Assembly (NCBI GenBank): GCA_002710685.1
Contig: PALD01000079.1
Coordinates: 1-64,000 of the forward strand
Length of the DNA: 64,000 nt
Origin: Cytophagaceae bacterium
GTDB lineage: Bacteria > Bacteroidota > Bacteroidia > Flavobacteriales > Flavobacteriaceae
Direction of reading: 5' to 3'
Below are positions 61,638 through 64,000 of the stretch, in pieces. Numbering within the stretch: the first letter of the stretch is position 1; every line of letters begins with the position of its first letter. A program made the translations under genes and the position numbers. Below the pieces are notes generated by a model. The model was not told the DNA's origin, searched no databases, and saw only the letters and a list, made by a program, of their open reading frames with translations.

Positions 61638-62867
61638 TTACTTCACCAGTGAAGCTTTTGGTAACCATGCAAAGGCAATAATAATCGCCATGCTAAATCT
61701 TAAATGTTGAACGGGTTCAAAAATAAAACCCCAACAGGCTTGTAACAAAAAATAGATTGAGATATATAAAAAGTCCTTGTTGGAACGGCTAAACAATACA
61801 ATTTTTTGTAACAGGCAATATAAAGTACTTACAAACAGTAAGAAAATGCTAAGAAGTGCTATTATTCCAGCATGTAGCCAAGTGCCAAACAAGATAGAGT
61901 GGGAGGGTATAATTTTACTTTTCCTCGATTTTAATTTTTCGGTTTTGTCAGGTGACCATTTATTGATATCGACAGCTAAGTCATAGTACTCACCGGTTTT
62001 GTCCATAGGCCAAGAACCATACCCTATCCACGGTTTTTCAGCTATTGCAAGCACACAAACATATACAGGCGGGCGTGTGATTTTAATAATTTCAAGAGGA
62101 TTGTAGGCATTTTGAATTTTTTCGATTTGTTTATGAGTTCTATTATTAGTGAATATTTGTTCTGATGAAAAAATAAATACAAAACCTATAAACAGTATAG
62201 ATATAAACCCTAAGCCTAATATATTTAAAATCTTTAGCTTATTCGGGGTCTTAAAAAGGCTAATTATTGCATAAATAATTCCTGTTGCGCAAAAAATTAA
62301 TCCGCGAGATCTTGAGTCCAGTATGAGAAGCACTATTAAACCAACTAGGATAGACCCCAACCATATATATTTTTGAATAAACTTTTGTTTTGAAAATGAT
62401 ATCCAAAGTAAGGTGATGGTTAAAGTAGGTGCAATAAGTAATCTTGATATGCCATTTTCCAATATCCCTAACCTAGGATTAAACCAAACAAAACACAGTA
62501 GACTTATCCCGTAGCCTAGATAGACTGACAGTATATTTAGAGGAGATTTTTGGAAGCTTTCAAACAAAAATATGATAATAATCCCAGCCAAAATTATTTG
62601 CCCCGGACCACTTATGCTATTTTTTAATGGACTATGGTTTAAAATATCACTAAAAACTTGGCTGATACATATGATGGCCAAAAAGACTAAAGGAGTTTTT
62701 AGCTTATAGAATAGTTCAGGCAGCTTTTTTATATTTCTAGGCGCTAAAAAATAGAAAATGGCAAACAATTCATTAAAATGAAATGTACCGTAATATTTTA
62801 AAGATATATTTTTTAAAAACCCAAAGGCAAAAATGATTTTACTTATGGATTTTAGCTTCTTTCCCAT
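61638..62867 (-). CDS. O-antigen ligase/polymerase family membrane protein (Wzy/WaaL-like)
   Basis: This protein of about 409 residues from the ATG at 62867 has some ten membrane helices and a long periplasmic loop between about 255 and 330 (with RPPVYVCVLAIAEKPWIGYGSW and PSHSILFGTWLHAGI), the layout of O-antigen polymerases and ligases. The typical ligase pattern RxxxW/HNxxL is only partly matched. It is AT-rich compared with its neighbour on the left, suggesting recent acquisition, as is usual for wzy genes. A longer start at 62999 is possible. It should polymerise or attach surface glycan at the periplasmic side. Confidence 0.82.
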   Translation of the reverse strand: MGKKLKSISKIIFAFGFLKNISLKYYGTFHFNELFAIFYFLAPRNIKKLPELFYKLKTPLVFLAIICISQVFSDILNHSPLKNSISGPGQIILAGIIIIFLFESFQKSPLNILSVYLGYGISLLCFVWFNPRLGILENGISRLLIAPTLTITLLWISFSKQKFIQKYIWLGSILVGLIVLLILDSRSRGLIFCATGIIYAIISLFKTPNKLKILNILGLGFISILFIGFVFIFSSEQIFTNNRTHKQIEKIQNAYNPLEIIKITRPPVYVCVLAIAEKPWIGYGSWPMDKTGEYYDLAVDINKWSPDKTEKLKSRKSKIIPSHSILFGTWLHAGIIALLSIFLLFVSTLYCLLQKIVLFSRSNKDFLYISIYFLLQACWGFIFEPVQHLRFSMAIIIAFAWLPKASLVK

Positions 62868-63056
62868 AGTACTAAGATAAAAGAACTTGTTGTAGAATTT
62901 GAGAAAAATTTCTAGTTCTAGGGAATTTTCACTATACGTGTTGAAAGCATAAAATTTTAGTTTAAGAGTTCTCGATACAAAATCCTTATAGGATTTCACT
63001 CGAACTGACAGCTAAGTCATAAATTAAAGTGAAAATTGACGAGATGCTGGCATTTG

Positions 63057-64000
63057 TTAGTAGGCCTTATCTTCCCCACGCAGAACATTCACCACCGTGT
63101 AATAGATAATGGATAGGTCAAGCCGCAGGGACCATTTCTCCACATAAAAAACATCGAGTTTGGTCCGGTTGATGATATCAGAATGCTCTACAATCTCTCC
63201 CCTAAAGCCACGGATTTGCGCCAATCCCGTGATACCGGGTTTTACATAATGGCGCACAAGATATTTATCGATGGATGCAATGTAATGGTCAGATTGTGAC
63301 TCCATATGTGGCCGCGGCCCCACGACACTCATATCGCCCAGGAAAACATTAAAAAACTGGGGCAGTTCGTCCAGGCTTGTCTTTCTGAGAAAAGCCCCGA
63401 TTTTGGTTACCCGTTTATCGCCCTTGACCATCATCTTGGTATTGGCCTCCTTGTTGTCCTTCATGGACCTGAACTTATAACACCAAAAAGGTTGTTTGTT
63501 AAAACCATGTCTTTTCTGACGGAAGAATAAAGGGCCCTTGCTTTCGGCCTTGATAAGGATATACATCAAGGGGGTAAGCCAGGAGAGTATAAAAAGGATG
63601 ACAAGAAAAGAGAAGACCAGGTCAAAAAACCTTTTGGTGAACTTGGCATAATCCGTATCGAGAGGAAGTTTTCTCAGGTTTAGGACCGGGATGGTATCGT
63701 AGAGTTCCAGTGACATTCCCCGGGAATAGATTTCCTTATTATCTGGGATTATCTTGATTTTTTTAAAATTGTTATCTGCAAAATGAATAAGTTCCCGAAT
63801 CTCATCCTTGGTAAGCCTGGATACCATACAATATATTTCATCCACCTCTCCCTCTTTGATGTACTCATAAAATTGGGTGATGGGACCCAGATAGGTGGGG
63901 CTATATGAATTGTTGTTGTCAAAATATCCCTTATACCGGTAGCCCAGTTCGGGTTCGTCAAAAATCCTTCTGATTTTCTTTAAATTCTTATCCCTTCCCA
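63057..64000 (-). CDS. Polyprenyl glycosylphosphotransferase (WcaJ/EpsE-like), 5' end outside window
   Basis: The frame is open to the right edge of the window, so the start lies beyond 64000; at least 314 residues are present. The C-terminal bacterial sugar transferase domain has [21 protein letters not shown] (membrane), [18 protein letters not shown], the [28 protein letters not shown] catalytic motif, and [17 protein letters not shown]. The N-terminal part seen ([20 protein letters not shown]) is the CoA-binding-like domain. It starts a lipid-linked repeat unit by moving a hexose-1-phosphate to undecaprenyl phosphate. It is the second initiating transferase in the window. Confidence 0.93.
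   Translation of the reverse strand, partial: GRDKNLKKIRRIFDEPELGYRYKGYFDNNNSYSPTYLGPITQFYEYIKEGEVDEIYCMVSRLTKDEIRELIHFADNNFKKIKIIPDNKEIYSRGMSLELYDTIPVLNLRKLPLDTDYAKFTKRFFDLVFSFLVILFILSWLTPLMYILIKAESKGPLFFRQKRHGFNKQPFWCYKFRSMKDNKEANTKMMVKGDKRVTKIGAFLRKTSLDELPQFFNVFLGDMSVVGPRPHMESQSDHYIASIDKYLVRHYVKPGITGLAQIRGFRGEIVEHSDIINRTKLDVFYVEKWSLRLDLSIIYYTVVNVLRGEDKAY

Overview
The window looks like the chromosome of a marine-type Flavobacteriaceae (Bacteroidota). The signs are exact TAnnTTTG -7 promoter boxes with few Shine-Dalgarno sequences, a SusC/SusD pair, a DUF6520 peptide, an RteC protein, a CTnDOT-like integrase without the usual first arginine, and the block ftsK-lolA-lptG-ribB. No species is named because no rRNA is present.

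Layout. (1) 1-4.7 kb is the end of an integrated element: an IS110-family transposase, a CPBP membrane protease between cassette-like half-palindromes, a branched palindrome, and a tyrosine recombinase beside the 3' end of tRNA-Ser(TGA). (2) 4.8-23.9 kb is a mostly housekeeping backbone: a SanA-like protein, a nitroreductase, ribB, lptG, lolA, ftsK, a TlpA-like lipoprotein, a large GAF-type protein, an HD domain fused to a Pycsar-type membrane effector, a metallophosphatase/outer-membrane barrel fusion, a GNAT/nitrilase fusion, MscS and Dps. (3) 24.0-35.9 kb is a surface polysaccharide precursor cluster: UDP-GalNAc and UDP-GalNAcA, UDP-ManNAc, dTDP-L-rhamnose, UDP-GlcA, an aminosugar aminotransferase, a CapD-like dehydratase and a WecA-like initiating transferase. 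(4) 36-48 kb is accessory DNA: dispersed repeats, 11-bp iterons, a small cassette with a DUF5675 protein and two small membrane proteins, a mutagenic polymerase module (DinB, DnaE-type polymerase, SRAP), decayed genes, an HTH gene and a probable structured RNA. (5) 48.2-61.2 kb holds SusC, SusD, an M16 peptidase, a DUF6520 peptide, a MauE-like membrane protein, a STAS-like/PAS-AraC regulator pair and an AONS-GNAT fusion enzyme overlapping an RteC gene. (6) 61.6-64 kb returns to polysaccharide genes (Wzy-like polymerase and a WcaJ-like transferase cut by the window edge).

Working together. The genes at 24-36 kb make activated sugars and start a lipid-linked glycan, and the genes at 61.6-64 kb could polymerise or initiate another. 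The DinB/DnaE/SRAP genes form a damage-tolerance unit. The genes at 48-61 kb look like a secreted or signalling small-molecule/peptide region with its own regulators, and are the best place to look for an undescribed system. Short palindromes related to GCTTTCGCGAAAGC recur in most of the sugar genes, mostly inside reading frames. Start codons were chosen by hand, and all family assignments come from reading motifs, not from searches.
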